From positions 1 to 64,000 of the forward strand of contig CAYMYN010000012.1 of NCBI GenBank assembly GCA_964394665.1: DNA of 64,000 nt, given 5' to 3'. Under the pieces are notes generated by a model, which was given only the letters and a program-made list of their open reading frames with translations, was not told the DNA's origin and made no database searches. Within the stretch, counting starts at the first letter, position 1, and each line of letters starts with the position of its first letter. This document shows positions 53,794 to 62,716 of this stretch, one piece after another. A program made the translations under genes and the position numbers. This DNA comes from CAYMYN01 sp964394665 (GTDB lineage Bacteria > Planctomycetota > UBA1135 > GCA-002686595).

Positions 53794-54522
53794 TCACGGA
53801 CCGTGCGCCGCCTCGAGGTCGAAGGCCCGCACGGAATCGAACGTCCCGAGGACGCCCAGCGCGGCGGCGTGTCCGGGGCGAACCGCGAGGGGCGAGAGGT
53901 GCACGGCGCCGCGCGGCGTCTCGCAACGCGGCGCGAGCGCTCCGCCCTCGAGCAGCACGACCAACTCCCGCGGATCGAGGGCCAGGCCCGCGCCCACGGC
54001 CTTCAGGGCGGCTTCCTTGTGCGCCCACAGGTCGAAGAACGCCGCGGCGCGGCGCGTGGGTTCGAGCGCCCCCCAGGGCGCACGTTCGGCCGGAGCGAGG
54101 ACGCGCGCCACGAGGTCGGCGTCGACGCGCGCGGGGACGAGCGGCTCGACGTCGATGCCGACCTCCAGCCGCGCGTGCACGGCGATCAGGGCCAGGTCGC
54201 CGCCGTGCGCCAGGTTGAACCGGGGCGAGGCGCGCCCCGCGAGGCGCGGCTTGCCGCCTGCTTCGCGCTCGAAGACGAGTTCACCGGGCGCGTTCCCGGT
54301 GTAGCGAGCCAGCACGCGCCGCAGGGCCGCGGCCGAGGCGAGGGCCGCGGTCCGCAGGACGGCATTCGCGCGCCGCTCGGCGCGCGAACGCTCGGCGGGG
54401 TCGAGGTCGACGAGCCAAGCCTCGAGGACCTCCGCCGACGGGTCGAGGCGCGCGCGCCAGACGTGCACGGATTCGCCCAGGGGCGGCGGTTCCGCGGGCG
54501 CCGGGAAAAAGGTAGGGGTCAC
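53794..54522 (-). CDS. 4'-phosphopantetheinyl transferase (Sfp-like)
   Basis: From GTG 54522 the product is 242 residues. The family motifs are 'PRFNLAHGGDLALIAV' (FNLSH), 'VGIDVEPL' (GIDVE; Mg-binding Asp and Glu) and 'FFDLWAHKEAALKAVGAGLA' (WxxKEA). It transfers the phosphopantetheine arm of CoA to carrier-protein domains of fatty acid, polyketide or peptide synthases. No such synthase lies in the window. Its stop is 8 bp from the convergent NapB-like gene. Confidence 0.9.
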   Translation of the reverse strand: MTPTFFPAPAEPPPLGESVHVWRARLDPSAEVLEAWLVDLDPAERSRAERRANAVLRTAALASAAALRRVLARYTGNAPGELVFEREAGGKPRLAGRASPRFNLAHGGDLALIAVHARLEVGIDVEPLVPARVDADLVARVLAPAERAPWGALEPTRRAAAFFDLWAHKEAALKAVGAGLALDPRELVVLLEGGALAPRCETPRGAVHLSPLAVRPGHAAALGVLGTFDSVRAFDLEAAHGP

Positions 54523-54640
54523 GGGGCTGGTGCGTCCGGATCGCGGGCTCGACGGTACTGCGCTCGCTCACGGAGTCCAACCACCGCCCGACCCTGGCAC
54601 CCCGGGCGCCGGCCGCGCTACGATCGGCGGCCCGCGCGCC

Positions 54641-55546
54641 ATGGAACTCCCGCACGCCGTCGAGATCCGCCACCTGCGGACGTTCTTGCTCGTGGCCGAG
54701 ACGGAGAACTTCACGCGCGCGGCGGAGCGGCTCGGGATCAGCCAGCCCAGCGTCTCGGTGCAGATCCGCGACCTCGAGGGGGCGCTCGGCGCGCCGCTCT
54801 TCGCGCGCCTGGGCCAACGGGTCGCGCTCACGCCGGCGGGCCGCGTCTTCCGCCAGCGCGCCGAGCTCGCGCTCAGCAAGCTCAACGACGCCTGCCAGGC
54901 CGTGCGCCAAGCCGAGGACCTGACGGCTGGCCACCTCTCGGTGGGGGTGATTCCGCCCCTCAACGTGCCTTGGATGCCGAGCGTGCTCGGTCGCCTGCAC
55001 CGCGAGCATCCCGGGCTCGCCCTCAGCGTGACCGAGAAATCCTCGCCGGAGGTCGAGAACGAGGTCGAGGCCGGCCGCTTCGACGTGGGCGTCGGCATCC
55101 TCTCGGGCGCGTCGCCGAATCTCGCCTACGAACCGCTGCGTTCGGACTCGATCGTCCTGCTCGCCCGCGCCGACGGGCCCCTGGGCAAGCGCCGCAAGGT
55201 CTCGGCCCGAGAGCTGGGCGAGCTACCCCTGGTGCTCCTGCCCGAGAGCTACCTGCTGCGCCAGCTCACCCAAGAGGCGTTCCGCCGCGCGCGGGTGCTG
55301 CCCCGCGTGGCGCTCGAGGTCGACACCATCGAGGGCGTGCTGGCAACCGCCATGCACACCGGCCTCGCCACCCTCATGCCGCGCGTCGTGCTGCAGGGCC
55401 GCGAAGCCCTGGGCCTGCGCGCGATCCCCCTCAGCGAGTGGGAGCAGCCCCTCGAGTTCGGCCTGATCTGGCCCGGCACCGTCGAGCGCAACGCCGCCGC
55501 CCGAGCCTTCGCCGCAGCCCTGCGCGCAACCGTCGCGGGCCGGTGA
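54641..55546 (+). CDS. LysR-family transcriptional regulator
   Basis: From ATG 54641 the product is 301 residues. The winged helix 'EIRHLRTFLLVAETENFTRAAERLGISQPSVSVQIRDLEGALGAPLFARLGQRVALTPAG' is at about 8-67 and the periplasmic-binding-like effector domain follows from about 95 ('GHLSVGVIPPLNVPWMPSVLGRLHREHPGLALSV'). It resembles CynR/CbbR-type members. Divergent from the phosphopantetheinyl transferase gene (118 bp between starts), which is a possible target; effector unknown. Confidence 0.92.
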   Translation: MELPHAVEIRHLRTFLLVAETENFTRAAERLGISQPSVSVQIRDLEGALGAPLFARLGQRVALTPAGRVFRQRAELALSKLNDACQAVRQAEDLTAGHLSVGVIPPLNVPWMPSVLGRLHREHPGLALSVTEKSSPEVENEVEAGRFDVGVGILSGASPNLAYEPLRSDSIVLLARADGPLGKRRKVSARELGELPLVLLPESYLLRQLTQEAFRRARVLPRVALEVDTIEGVLATAMHTGLATLMPRVVLQGREALGLRAIPLSEWEQPLEFGLIWPGTVERNAAARAFAAALRATVAGR

Positions 55547-55614
55547 ACGCTCGAGGGGGCTCCCCTTGCCACGGGGTACGGCCAGCTCGGCGCTCTCCGG
55601 CCCGTCCGTTCGGC

Positions 55615-56775
55615 TCAACGGATGCGGAAGTCGAAGTCGAGGCGTAGGCGGTAGGGATCGTCCTCGGCGTCGACGTCGGAGGTGAGGCCCCAGAGGCGCA
55701 CCGAGAGGTTGTCGGTGATGAAGTACTGCGCGCCGACCACGATGCCCTCCATGCCCTCGCCGTTGCCCGTGCCGGCGATGGGCGTGTCGTCCTGGGCCAC
55801 GGGGCCGAAGACGGCGTTGGCGTCGAGGGAGTACCAGGCGGCGAAGACGTTGGCCCGTCCCTTGCCGCCGGTGTGGCCGACCTGCACCCCGAAGACGGTG
55901 CCGGTGTCCTCGCCGGACTCGTCCTCGGTGTTCTCGATGAACTGCGCGTAGGTCGTGACCGGCCCGCGCTTCCAGCCGGTCCAGGTCAACGAGGCGAAGC
56001 TGTCCCAGATCCCGAAGCCCTCCGCGTCCACGGTGCTGCCCTGGCCGGGAAAGTCGGCGAAGGAGCCGATGCCCGACCACTTCGAGTAGGACGTGGCGAG
56101 CTGGGCGCGGGTCGTCTCGCTCGGCTCGAGATAGAGGTTGGCCTGGATCCCGCTCATGGCCGGATCGGCGCCGGAGCCTCCCGAGGCGTTGACCTCCGCC
56201 GCCACGACGTGGATCGCGCGCAGGTCGTAGCCCACGTTGCCCTCGAGCTTCGGCGCCCACACCAGCGCCGCGCCCGCGGGCTGGACGTCGTCGTCCCAGG
56301 CGAACTCGCGCGTGACCGGGGGACGCGTGAAGACGTGCCCGAACTTGCCGGCCGTGAGCTTCAGCTCCGGATACGCCTGCCAGTCGAGGTACAGACGGTC
56401 CATGCCCACCTCGGAGGCGCTGAAGCCGTCGCTGCCATCGCCGAAGTCCCAGTGCGGGTTGTTGGCGTCGCGGCCGTCCGAGAGGGTCGTGAAGCGCGCG
56501 CCGGCGCGCAGGGTCTCGGTCAGGTCGTACTCGCCGCCGAAGCGCAGGCGCAGTCGGCCGCGGTGGCGGTCGACGCCGTTGAGCTGGTCGAAGGTGCTCT
56601 CTCCGCGGATACGCGCGTCGGCCTGCAGGCGCAGGCGCGACCACAGGTCGTCCGCGGCGGGGGCCGCGGAGAGCGCGGGGAGCGCGCTGGGTTCGGGGTC
56701 CGTCGGGCCGTGGTTCGGGAGTGCGCTCGAAACGCTGGGGAACAGGAGCGCCGCGTAGAGGAGAGCGGTGTGCAT
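55615..56775 (-). CDS. Putative outer-membrane porin
   Basis: The 386-residue product has a short signal peptide (MHTALLYAALLFPSVSSAL) and then alternating amphipathic strands typical of 16-stranded barrels: 'RLRLQADARIRGES', 'RGRLRLRFGGEYDLTETLRAGARFTTLSDG', 'LYLDWQAYPELKLTAGKFGHVF', 'GVQVGHTGGKGRANVFAAWYSLD', ending 'YRLRLDFDFRIR'. The pattern resembles the putative-porin family that includes nanocompound porins of Proteobacteria. The presence of an outer-membrane porin supports a Gram-negative envelope. Substrate unknown. Confidence 0.75.
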   Translation of the reverse strand: MHTALLYAALLFPSVSSALPNHGPTDPEPSALPALSAAPAADDLWSRLRLQADARIRGESTFDQLNGVDRHRGRLRLRFGGEYDLTETLRAGARFTTLSDGRDANNPHWDFGDGSDGFSASEVGMDRLYLDWQAYPELKLTAGKFGHVFTRPPVTREFAWDDDVQPAGAALVWAPKLEGNVGYDLRAIHVVAAEVNASGGSGADPAMSGIQANLYLEPSETTRAQLATSYSKWSGIGSFADFPGQGSTVDAEGFGIWDSFASLTWTGWKRGPVTTYAQFIENTEDESGEDTGTVFGVQVGHTGGKGRANVFAAWYSLDANAVFGPVAQDDTPIAGTGNGEGMEGIVVGAQYFITDNLSVRLWGLTSDVDAEDDPYRLRLDFDFRIR

Positions 56776-56952
56776 GGGGAGAACGATCTGCTGTGATGGA
56801 ACTCCGGGCCCGGAACGACGTGCGCCCGGGCCCGGGTCGGGATGGGGATCCAGGGAAGTTCGGCGGTGAGCACCGCCGGCGCGGCCCTCCAGGGGCCACG
56901 CGCGAGCGACGGGTCCGGACCCCCGGGAAGGGGGGCCGCGAATGGAATCGCC

Positions 56953-57987
56953 TCAGCGCACCTGCGTGAAGCGCACGGTGCGGCTGAGCTGGGCCGTCAG
57001 GTCTCCCTCGGGCAGCACGCGGGCCGGGCGACCGTCGATCTCGACGTGCCCGATGATCATCGTGTTCACGGGCGGCGCGGCCTGCGCGGGGCGCAGGTGG
57101 AACTGCCGTCCTTCGTTGAGCCACAAACGCCACTCGGTGAGGCCGGTGAACCAGCGCTGCGGACCGAGCCCGCCGTCGGCGTCCGCCTCGACGACGTCCG
57201 CGCTGAGCCAGCCGTAGCCGGGCACGAAGTACTCGACCCAGCAGCGGTAGCCCGGGTCGTAGTCCTTGCCCTCGTTGCGCGGGTTGAGGCGGTAACCCAT
57301 CTGGAGCCGGGACGGGATGCCCGCGGCGCGCGCCAGGGCGATGAAGAGCGAGTGCAGGTCGGTGCAGCAGCCGCCTCCTTTCTCCAGGCAGACCTCCGCG
57401 TCGCCGATGCCGCAGTTGGGCTTGCTGGGGTCCTTGGAGTAGTGGTCGGCGACGTCGGCCACGTGCTGCAGCAGCTTGGCGGCCTGCAGCGCCGGGTTGC
57501 GCTCGTTCCCGATGATCTGGTCGGCCATCTTCGCGATGTCGGCGGTCACGACCATGTGCGGAGCGTCGCGCCGCACCTCCTCGGCGTAGAGGCGCCGGTG
57601 CAGGGCCGTGATCGGACCGACCTGGGCCGGGTCGACCTCCACGAGCACCGGGCGGCGGCGCAGGGTGAACTCGACCACGGCCTGCAGCGTGTCCTTCCCG
57701 GGGTTCGGCGACTCGATGTAGAGGAAGCGATTGCCGCGCTCCGCGTCGCGCTCGATGCGCCACGTCCCGGGGACGTCGACCACCGAGAAGTCGAGCACCT
57801 CCTGGTAGCGCTCGTTGTCGGGGATCGAGACCCACCAGCGCACCAGGCGCGCGTCGCTGGGGACGTCGTTCACGACCACCGTCTGTTGCACGCGGTAGAC
57901 GCGGGTCTCGCCGATCGAAGGCGTGTCGCTCGGCGGGGTGGGGGACAGCAGGAGTCCCAGGAGGAGGGGGGCGAGGTGCTGCAGCAT
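56953..57987 (-). CDS. Transglutaminase-like protein with altered catalytic His
   Basis: The 344-residue product has a signal peptide (MLQHLAPLLLGLLLSPTPP), an N-terminal beta domain and a transglutaminase-like core: 'CLEKGGGCCTDLHSLFIALARAAGIPSRLQMGYRL' (nucleophile Cys207 or Cys208, then the GIPxR signature) and 'YRCWVEYFVPGYGWLSADVVEAD'. In active members the second motif has His two residues before Trp (HxWxEV); here the matching place is Arg248. Extracytoplasmic. It may be a non-catalytic binding fold or a protease of altered mechanism. Porin and transglutaminase-like genes are co-directional with a 177-bp gap. Confidence 0.75.
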   Translation of the reverse strand: MLQHLAPLLLGLLLSPTPPSDTPSIGETRVYRVQQTVVVNDVPSDARLVRWWVSIPDNERYQEVLDFSVVDVPGTWRIERDAERGNRFLYIESPNPGKDTLQAVVEFTLRRRPVLVEVDPAQVGPITALHRRLYAEEVRRDAPHMVVTADIAKMADQIIGNERNPALQAAKLLQHVADVADHYSKDPSKPNCGIGDAEVCLEKGGGCCTDLHSLFIALARAAGIPSRLQMGYRLNPRNEGKDYDPGYRCWVEYFVPGYGWLSADVVEADADGGLGPQRWFTGLTEWRLWLNEGRQFHLRPAQAAPPVNTMIIGHVEIDGRPARVLPEGDLTAQLSRTVRFTQVR

Positions 57988-58180
57988 CAGAGGTTCGGGT
58001 GGTGGTGTTCGGTCCGCCCCCGGCTGGGGCGAGGGCCGCCATAGTAGGAATCTATCACGGCCTGAACAGGGGTTATGGCGCAGGGCAGCCGGAGCGGGGG
58101 CCCAGGGCGGGGGGAGCGCCGGGCGCGGGGGGCCCGAGGGGCGGAGGATCCGCTCGGTCCGGCTGGCGGGGGCCCGGCGG

Positions 58181-59410
58181 TCAGGGGCCGGGATCCAGCT
58201 CGGGCGCCAGGAGCTCCTCGAAGCTCTGGCGCCGGCGCACGGGGCGCTCGGAGGGGCCGTCGACCAGGACCTCGGCCGGCAGGGGGCGCGAGTTGTAGGT
58301 CGAGGCCATGGCGAAGCCGTAGGCGCCCGCCGTCTCGACGGCCAGGAGGTCGCCGATCCGCAGCTCGGGCAGGGGGCGCGCGTCGAGCTCGCCCAGACCG
58401 TCGACGGTCAGCACGTCGCCGCTCTCGCACAGGGGCCCGGCCACCAGGCGTGGTTCGCGCGGGCCCGGTCGCGGCGACACGGCGCGCACCGCGTGCCAGG
58501 CGCCGTACATCGCCGGCCGCAGGAGGTGATGGAAGCCGGTGTCCACGAACACCCAGTCGCGGCCCGCGCCGCGCTTGCGGCCGACGACGCGCGTCAGGAG
58601 CACCCCGGCCTCGGCCACGAGGTAGCGGCCGGGCTCGACCTCGAGCTCGATCCGTCGGCCCAGCTCGCGCGCGAGCCCGTCGCGCAGCGCGAGCCAGGGC
58701 CGCGCGTAGGCGGCGACGTCGAGGCGCGCCGCGCCCGGCCGATAGGGCACCGGCAGGCCGCCGCCGGCGGAGAGCGCGTGCAGCGTGTCCGGCACCAGTC
58801 GAGCCGCGGCCGCCAGCACCTCGGCGCCGCGCGTCAGGTGCTCGAGGTCGCTGCCCGAGCCGGTGTGCAGGTGCAGGCCGCGCACCCGGAGGCCCAGTCG
58901 GCGCGCGTGGGCGACGACCTCGGGGAGCTCGGCGTGCCAGATGCCGTGCTTGGAGTTCGGCCCGCCGGTGGCGACGCGCCGATCATGTCCGTGGCCGAAG
59001 CCGGGATTGACCCGCAGCCAGACCTCGGCGCCGGGGCGCGCGCGGGCATAGGGCTCGAGCATGTCGGCCGAGCCGAGGTTCGCGACCAAGCCATGGGCGC
59101 GCACCAGCTCCAGGCTCTCGGGCTCGAAGAGGTCGGCGGTGTAGACGATCTCCCCCGGCTCGAACCCCGCGCGCAGGGCGCGCAGCACCTCACCGGCGGA
59201 CACCGCGTCGACCGCGGCCCCGGCGGCGCGCGCCACGCGCAGCAGGGCGAGGTTGCCGCAGGCTTTCTGGGCGTAGCGTACGCGGTCGAAGGCCGCGAGC
59301 TCGGCGATCCGGGCCCGCACGCGTCCCGCGTCGTAGACGAAGAGCGGCGTGCCGTGTCGTTCGGCGAGGCGCGCGAGGCGTTCGTCGTCGAAGGCGTCGT
59401 CCTGGGCCAT
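58181..59410 (-). CDS. lysA: Diaminopimelate decarboxylase
   Basis: From ATG 59410 (another ATG at 59422) the product is 409 residues. Fold-III PLP motifs: 'VRYAQKACGNLALLRVARAAGAAVDAVSAGEV' (PLP Lys region; LysA usually reads YAxKAN), 'VWLRVNPGFGHGHDRRVATGGPNSKHGI' (typical LysA), 'LRVRGLHLHTGSGSDL', 'HALSAGGGLPVPYRPG', 'EVEPGRYLVAEAGVLLTRV' and 'AGPLCESGDVLTVD' (CESxD supplies the catalytic Cys from the second subunit). It makes lysine from meso-diaminopimelate in the cytosol. A 90-bp gap separates it from the upstream hydrolase gene on the same strand. Confidence 0.92.
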   Translation of the reverse strand: MAQDDAFDDERLARLAERHGTPLFVYDAGRVRARIAELAAFDRVRYAQKACGNLALLRVARAAGAAVDAVSAGEVLRALRAGFEPGEIVYTADLFEPESLELVRAHGLVANLGSADMLEPYARARPGAEVWLRVNPGFGHGHDRRVATGGPNSKHGIWHAELPEVVAHARRLGLRVRGLHLHTGSGSDLEHLTRGAEVLAAAARLVPDTLHALSAGGGLPVPYRPGAARLDVAAYARPWLALRDGLARELGRRIELEVEPGRYLVAEAGVLLTRVVGRKRGAGRDWVFVDTGFHHLLRPAMYGAWHAVRAVSPRPGPREPRLVAGPLCESGDVLTVDGLGELDARPLPELRIGDLLAVETAGAYGFAMASTYNSRPLPAEVLVDGPSERPVRRRQSFEELLAPELDPGP

Positions 59411-59499
59411 GGCGGCGGGCATCCTAGCGTCGGCGATCCGCTGGAGGGTGGCCCGTCCTGGCCCGGGGGCGGTCGGAAGGGAGTCTCGGGGGAGCCGCG

Positions 59500-60534
59500 T
59501 CAGCGCCCCGCGAGCTCGTCCACGTAGTGCACGAGCGCCCCCTCGAGCCAACGACCCCACAGCGCGCCGCGCCGCTCGAGGTAGCCGAGGTGGCCGCCGC
59601 TGGCCTCGAGGTGCAGGTGGGTCGTGGCCGAGAGGCGCGCGCCGCGCAGGGTGTCGGCGGCGACGAAGGGATCGTCGGCCGCGCTCACGATCACCGCCGG
59701 GACACCGATGCGCTCGAGGTGCGGCAGGCTCGAGCAACGCCGGTAGTAGTCGGCGCCGTCCGCGAAGCCGGCCTCGGGGGCGGTGAACAGATCGTCGAAG
59801 TCCATCAGGGACGCGCGGCGCGGGATCGGCGCGCGATCGCGCCGGCCGCGGATGCGGTCGCGCTCGGCCACGGCCCGGCGCAGGCGCAACACGAAGCGCA
59901 GCTCGTAGAGCCGCGACAGGCCACGGCCGATGTCGCGCGAGGCGCGCGCCAGGTCGACCGGTGGATTGACCGCGATCAGGCCGTCGGGCAGCGGCTCCAA
60001 GCCCTGCCCCGCGAGCAGCAGCGCGATGTTGCCGCTCAGGGAGAAGCCGATCACGAGCTGGAGCTCGCGCGGCGCGTCGGCGCGGCTGGCGGCGAGCACC
60101 GCGCGCATGTCCGCGCTGCTGCCCGAGTGGTAGGGCTGGGTCGCCAGGCCCTGGCCCGCGCCGCAGCCGCGGTGATTGACGCGCCACACCCCATGGCCGC
60201 GATGCGCGAGGGAACGCGCGACGCCGCGCATGTAGTCGGCGTCCGCGTCCCCCGAGAGGCCGTGGAAGAGGTGCACGCGCACGCCGCTCGTGCCCGGCCG
60301 CTCCAGGGCCACGAGCCGCTCGCCGTCCTCGAGCACGACCTCGCGCCGCACCCAGCCCGGCTCGCGCGCGACGCGGTTCGCCCACGGCAAGGCGTGCCCC
60401 AACAGGGTTTGGGCGTGCCCGCCCCGGGCCCAGGAGGGCGGGATGCAGGTCTCCTGGAAGGGTCGCGGGCGGAACGGCAAGCGCAGGACTCTACGCTCCC
60501 GGCGAAATCGGAACGAACGAACCCCGCGCGGCAT
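59500..60534 (-). CDS. Alpha/beta hydrolase, YheT family
   Basis: From ATG 60534 the product is 344 residues. YheT hallmarks: 'FRPRPFQETCIPPSWARGGHAQTLLGHAL' at the N-terminus, 'VRVHLFHGLSGDADADYMRGVARSLAHRGHGVWRVNHRGCGAG', the nucleophile elbow 'VIGFSLSGNIALLLAG' (Ser), 'PAVIVSAADDPFVAADT' (Asp) and 'ASGGHLGYLERRG' (His). The catalytic triad is therefore intact. Substrates are probably esters or lipids; the physiological role of YheT is poorly known. It follows the CTD propeller gene by only 13 bp. Confidence 0.9.
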   Translation of the reverse strand: MPRGVRSFRFRRERRVLRLPFRPRPFQETCIPPSWARGGHAQTLLGHALPWANRVAREPGWVRREVVLEDGERLVALERPGTSGVRVHLFHGLSGDADADYMRGVARSLAHRGHGVWRVNHRGCGAGQGLATQPYHSGSSADMRAVLAASRADAPRELQLVIGFSLSGNIALLLAGQGLEPLPDGLIAVNPPVDLARASRDIGRGLSRLYELRFVLRLRRAVAERDRIRGRRDRAPIPRRASLMDFDDLFTAPEAGFADGADYYRRCSSLPHLERIGVPAVIVSAADDPFVAADTLRGARLSATTHLHLEASGGHLGYLERRGALWGRWLEGALVHYVDELAGR

Positions 60535-60547
60535 GCGGCCACGGGCG

Positions 60548-62479
60548 TCAGTGCTCGAAGGGGATCGCGAGGCCCTGGGAGAGGTTCCAGCCCGCGCCGA
60601 CCGCGGGCGAGTCGCGGTGGATGAACTGGAAGTTCCAGGTCGACCCGGGGGACAGCAGCCCTCCACCGACCGGCAGGGCCTGGTTGTCGACCACCTGGTG
60701 GGCGATCCCGTCGGCGTTCACCGCCACCACGGCGAAGCGGGCGAGCTGGCCGCCCACGCACAGGAAGCCGTCTCCGAAGGGCGCCGGCGGCGGCGCCAGG
60801 TTGCCGTACTGGAAGGCGGCGAAGACGCCGGGGGGCGCGCCCGCCGCCCACAGCTCGAGGTCGTTGGCGGAAGCGCGGGCCGAGCCGGTGGCGAAGAGCT
60901 CGGTGACCGTGCCGCTGGAGTTGATCGTCGCCGGACAGAAGGCCGCCGGCTGGCGGAAGGTGTCGAGGATCGAGACCCAGCCCGAGTTGGAAGGGAGCTG
61001 CGACCCCGGCGGAGGGTCGACCCGGTACCCGAAGGCCACCGCGTGGCCCGCGCCCACCGCCACTCCATCGCACCAGGGGTAGCCGCCGCCGGTGGTCGGC
61101 ACGTGCTCGAAGACCACCGCCCGCGCGCGCAGGTCGATCGCCAGCACGTGCGTGAAGCCGGTGATCCAGACGGTGCGGGTGTCCGGCGAGAGCTCGAGGT
61201 CGATCGGACGGCTCGGCATGGTGTGCACGAGGATCGGGTCGAGCTGGTCTGCACGGATGTCGTAGACCGTGATCGTCGTGGTCTCGTCGACGCGCGCGCA
61301 GGCCACCGCGTGGGTCTCGCTGGCCACGATCGAGTCCATGCCGGCGCCCCAGGACGTGTGGCTCGCGGGCAGGAGCGCGAAGTCCAGCAGGCTGAGCTGG
61401 TTGCCCACCGTGGGCAGGTTCAGGATGTCGTAGAGCACGACCTGGGTGTGGGTGCGCAGCACGAGCCGCTCCCCCGAGGGCGTGATCGCCAGGTCGTGGG
61501 GGTCGCCGAACAGGATCTGATAGAACTGGTTCCCGGCCCGGTCGAAGACGTCCACCTGCGCCCCGAATCCTCCGTTCGACCAGCGCGAGAGGGTCGCGAT
61601 GCGCTCGTTCGTGACTTCGATCGAATCCATGGCCGAGTTCCCGAAGGGCCCGGGCTGGTTGAACAGCGGTCGCTTCCAGGCCAGGGCCGGGACCGATCCG
61701 GAGAGGTCGATCAGGCCGACCTCGAACTCGGCGCGGACCGCGACGAAGGAGCCGTCCGGCGCCATCGAGAGGTCGTGGGGCACGCCCTCGAGGTCGTTCG
61801 CGGCGCTCGTCTCGAAGACCACCACCGGCGGACCGGCCGCGGGCGCGAGGTCCCAGACGCTGACGCGGGTCGCGTACTGTCCCGGGGAGGGTTCGAGGTA
61901 CGAGCTCATCACGGCCCAGCGGTCGCTCGCAACGACGCTGTCGACGTCGAAGGTGTGCTGACTCTGGAAGAAGGGGCTGGGTTCCCCGGGGTGGCTCGCG
62001 AGCAGGGCCCCGCCGACCGCGTCGAAGACGAACAGGCCGCCGGCACCCGGGGCGGCGCCGTGCCCCCCGCGCACGGCGAGCAGCAGCCCGTTGGGCGTGA
62101 GCGCCAGGTCCCGGGGCCAGACGCCCACGTCATGCTTGGCGATCAGCGAGGTTCCCGGCGTGGTGAGATCGGCGATCACGAGCTGGCTACCGATCAGGAA
62201 CGCGCGCTCGTTCGTGACCGCGACCGCGTCCTGGACGGGACCGCCGATGGCGGACTGGTCGGCCTCGTACCTCACCGCCGGTCCACCCTGGACCAGGTCG
62301 TGGATCCACATCGTCGTGAGCTGCGAGTTCTCGCGCCCCACGGCGAAGCGCCCGTCGGGGGTGATCACGAAGTCGTCGACCCCGAAGAGGTCGAGGTGGT
62401 CGTCGACCACGAACTGTGCGCGGGCCGTCGGGCCCAGGAGAAGGAGCACCGGAACGAGCAGAACGGATCGGCTCAACAT
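60548..62479 (-). CDS. Secreted beta-propeller protein with second-type planctomycete CTD
   Basis: The 643-residue product has a signal peptide (MLSRSVLLVPVLLLLGPTARA) and WD40/YVTN-like blades ('DDFVITPDGRFAVGRE', 'DLALTPNGLLLAVRGG', 'DLSMAPDGSFVAVRAE', 'DLAITPSGERLVLRT', 'DLELSPDTRTVWITG'). From about residue 520 a different C-terminal module appears: 'CPATINSSGTVTELFATGS', 'FGDGFLCVGGQLARFAVV', 'GSTWNFQFIHRDSP', 'GWNLSQGLAIPFEH'. This is related to, but distinct from, the CPC-type module at 8658 and 32715. Probably surface-located. Confidence 0.75.
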   Translation of the reverse strand: MLSRSVLLVPVLLLLGPTARAQFVVDDHLDLFGVDDFVITPDGRFAVGRENSQLTTMWIHDLVQGGPAVRYEADQSAIGGPVQDAVAVTNERAFLIGSQLVIADLTTPGTSLIAKHDVGVWPRDLALTPNGLLLAVRGGHGAAPGAGGLFVFDAVGGALLASHPGEPSPFFQSQHTFDVDSVVASDRWAVMSSYLEPSPGQYATRVSVWDLAPAAGPPVVVFETSAANDLEGVPHDLSMAPDGSFVAVRAEFEVGLIDLSGSVPALAWKRPLFNQPGPFGNSAMDSIEVTNERIATLSRWSNGGFGAQVDVFDRAGNQFYQILFGDPHDLAITPSGERLVLRTHTQVVLYDILNLPTVGNQLSLLDFALLPASHTSWGAGMDSIVASETHAVACARVDETTTITVYDIRADQLDPILVHTMPSRPIDLELSPDTRTVWITGFTHVLAIDLRARAVVFEHVPTTGGGYPWCDGVAVGAGHAVAFGYRVDPPPGSQLPSNSGWVSILDTFRQPAAFCPATINSSGTVTELFATGSARASANDLELWAAGAPPGVFAAFQYGNLAPPPAPFGDGFLCVGGQLARFAVVAVNADGIAHQVVDNQALPVGGGLLSPGSTWNFQFIHRDSPAVGAGWNLSQGLAIPFEH

Positions 62480-62716
62480 GGCAGGAACACCTGTGGGTTC
62501 GGGGAGCGGATGGAGGTCCGGGGAATGGCCGCAGGGTCCCGCCGCGGTCGGACGGGCCCCTAGCAGCCCCCTCGCCCCGGGTCACCGGCCGGGGTGGCGC
62601 GCGCGGGCCTCCCCGGACCCCGCGGGCCCGGGCCCGGTTCCGCCGGTCAAGGGGTAGGATCGGTCCGGGGGCCGGCGGGTCCGGTTCCCCGGCCGGGACT
62701 CCCGGCGGAGTGTTCC

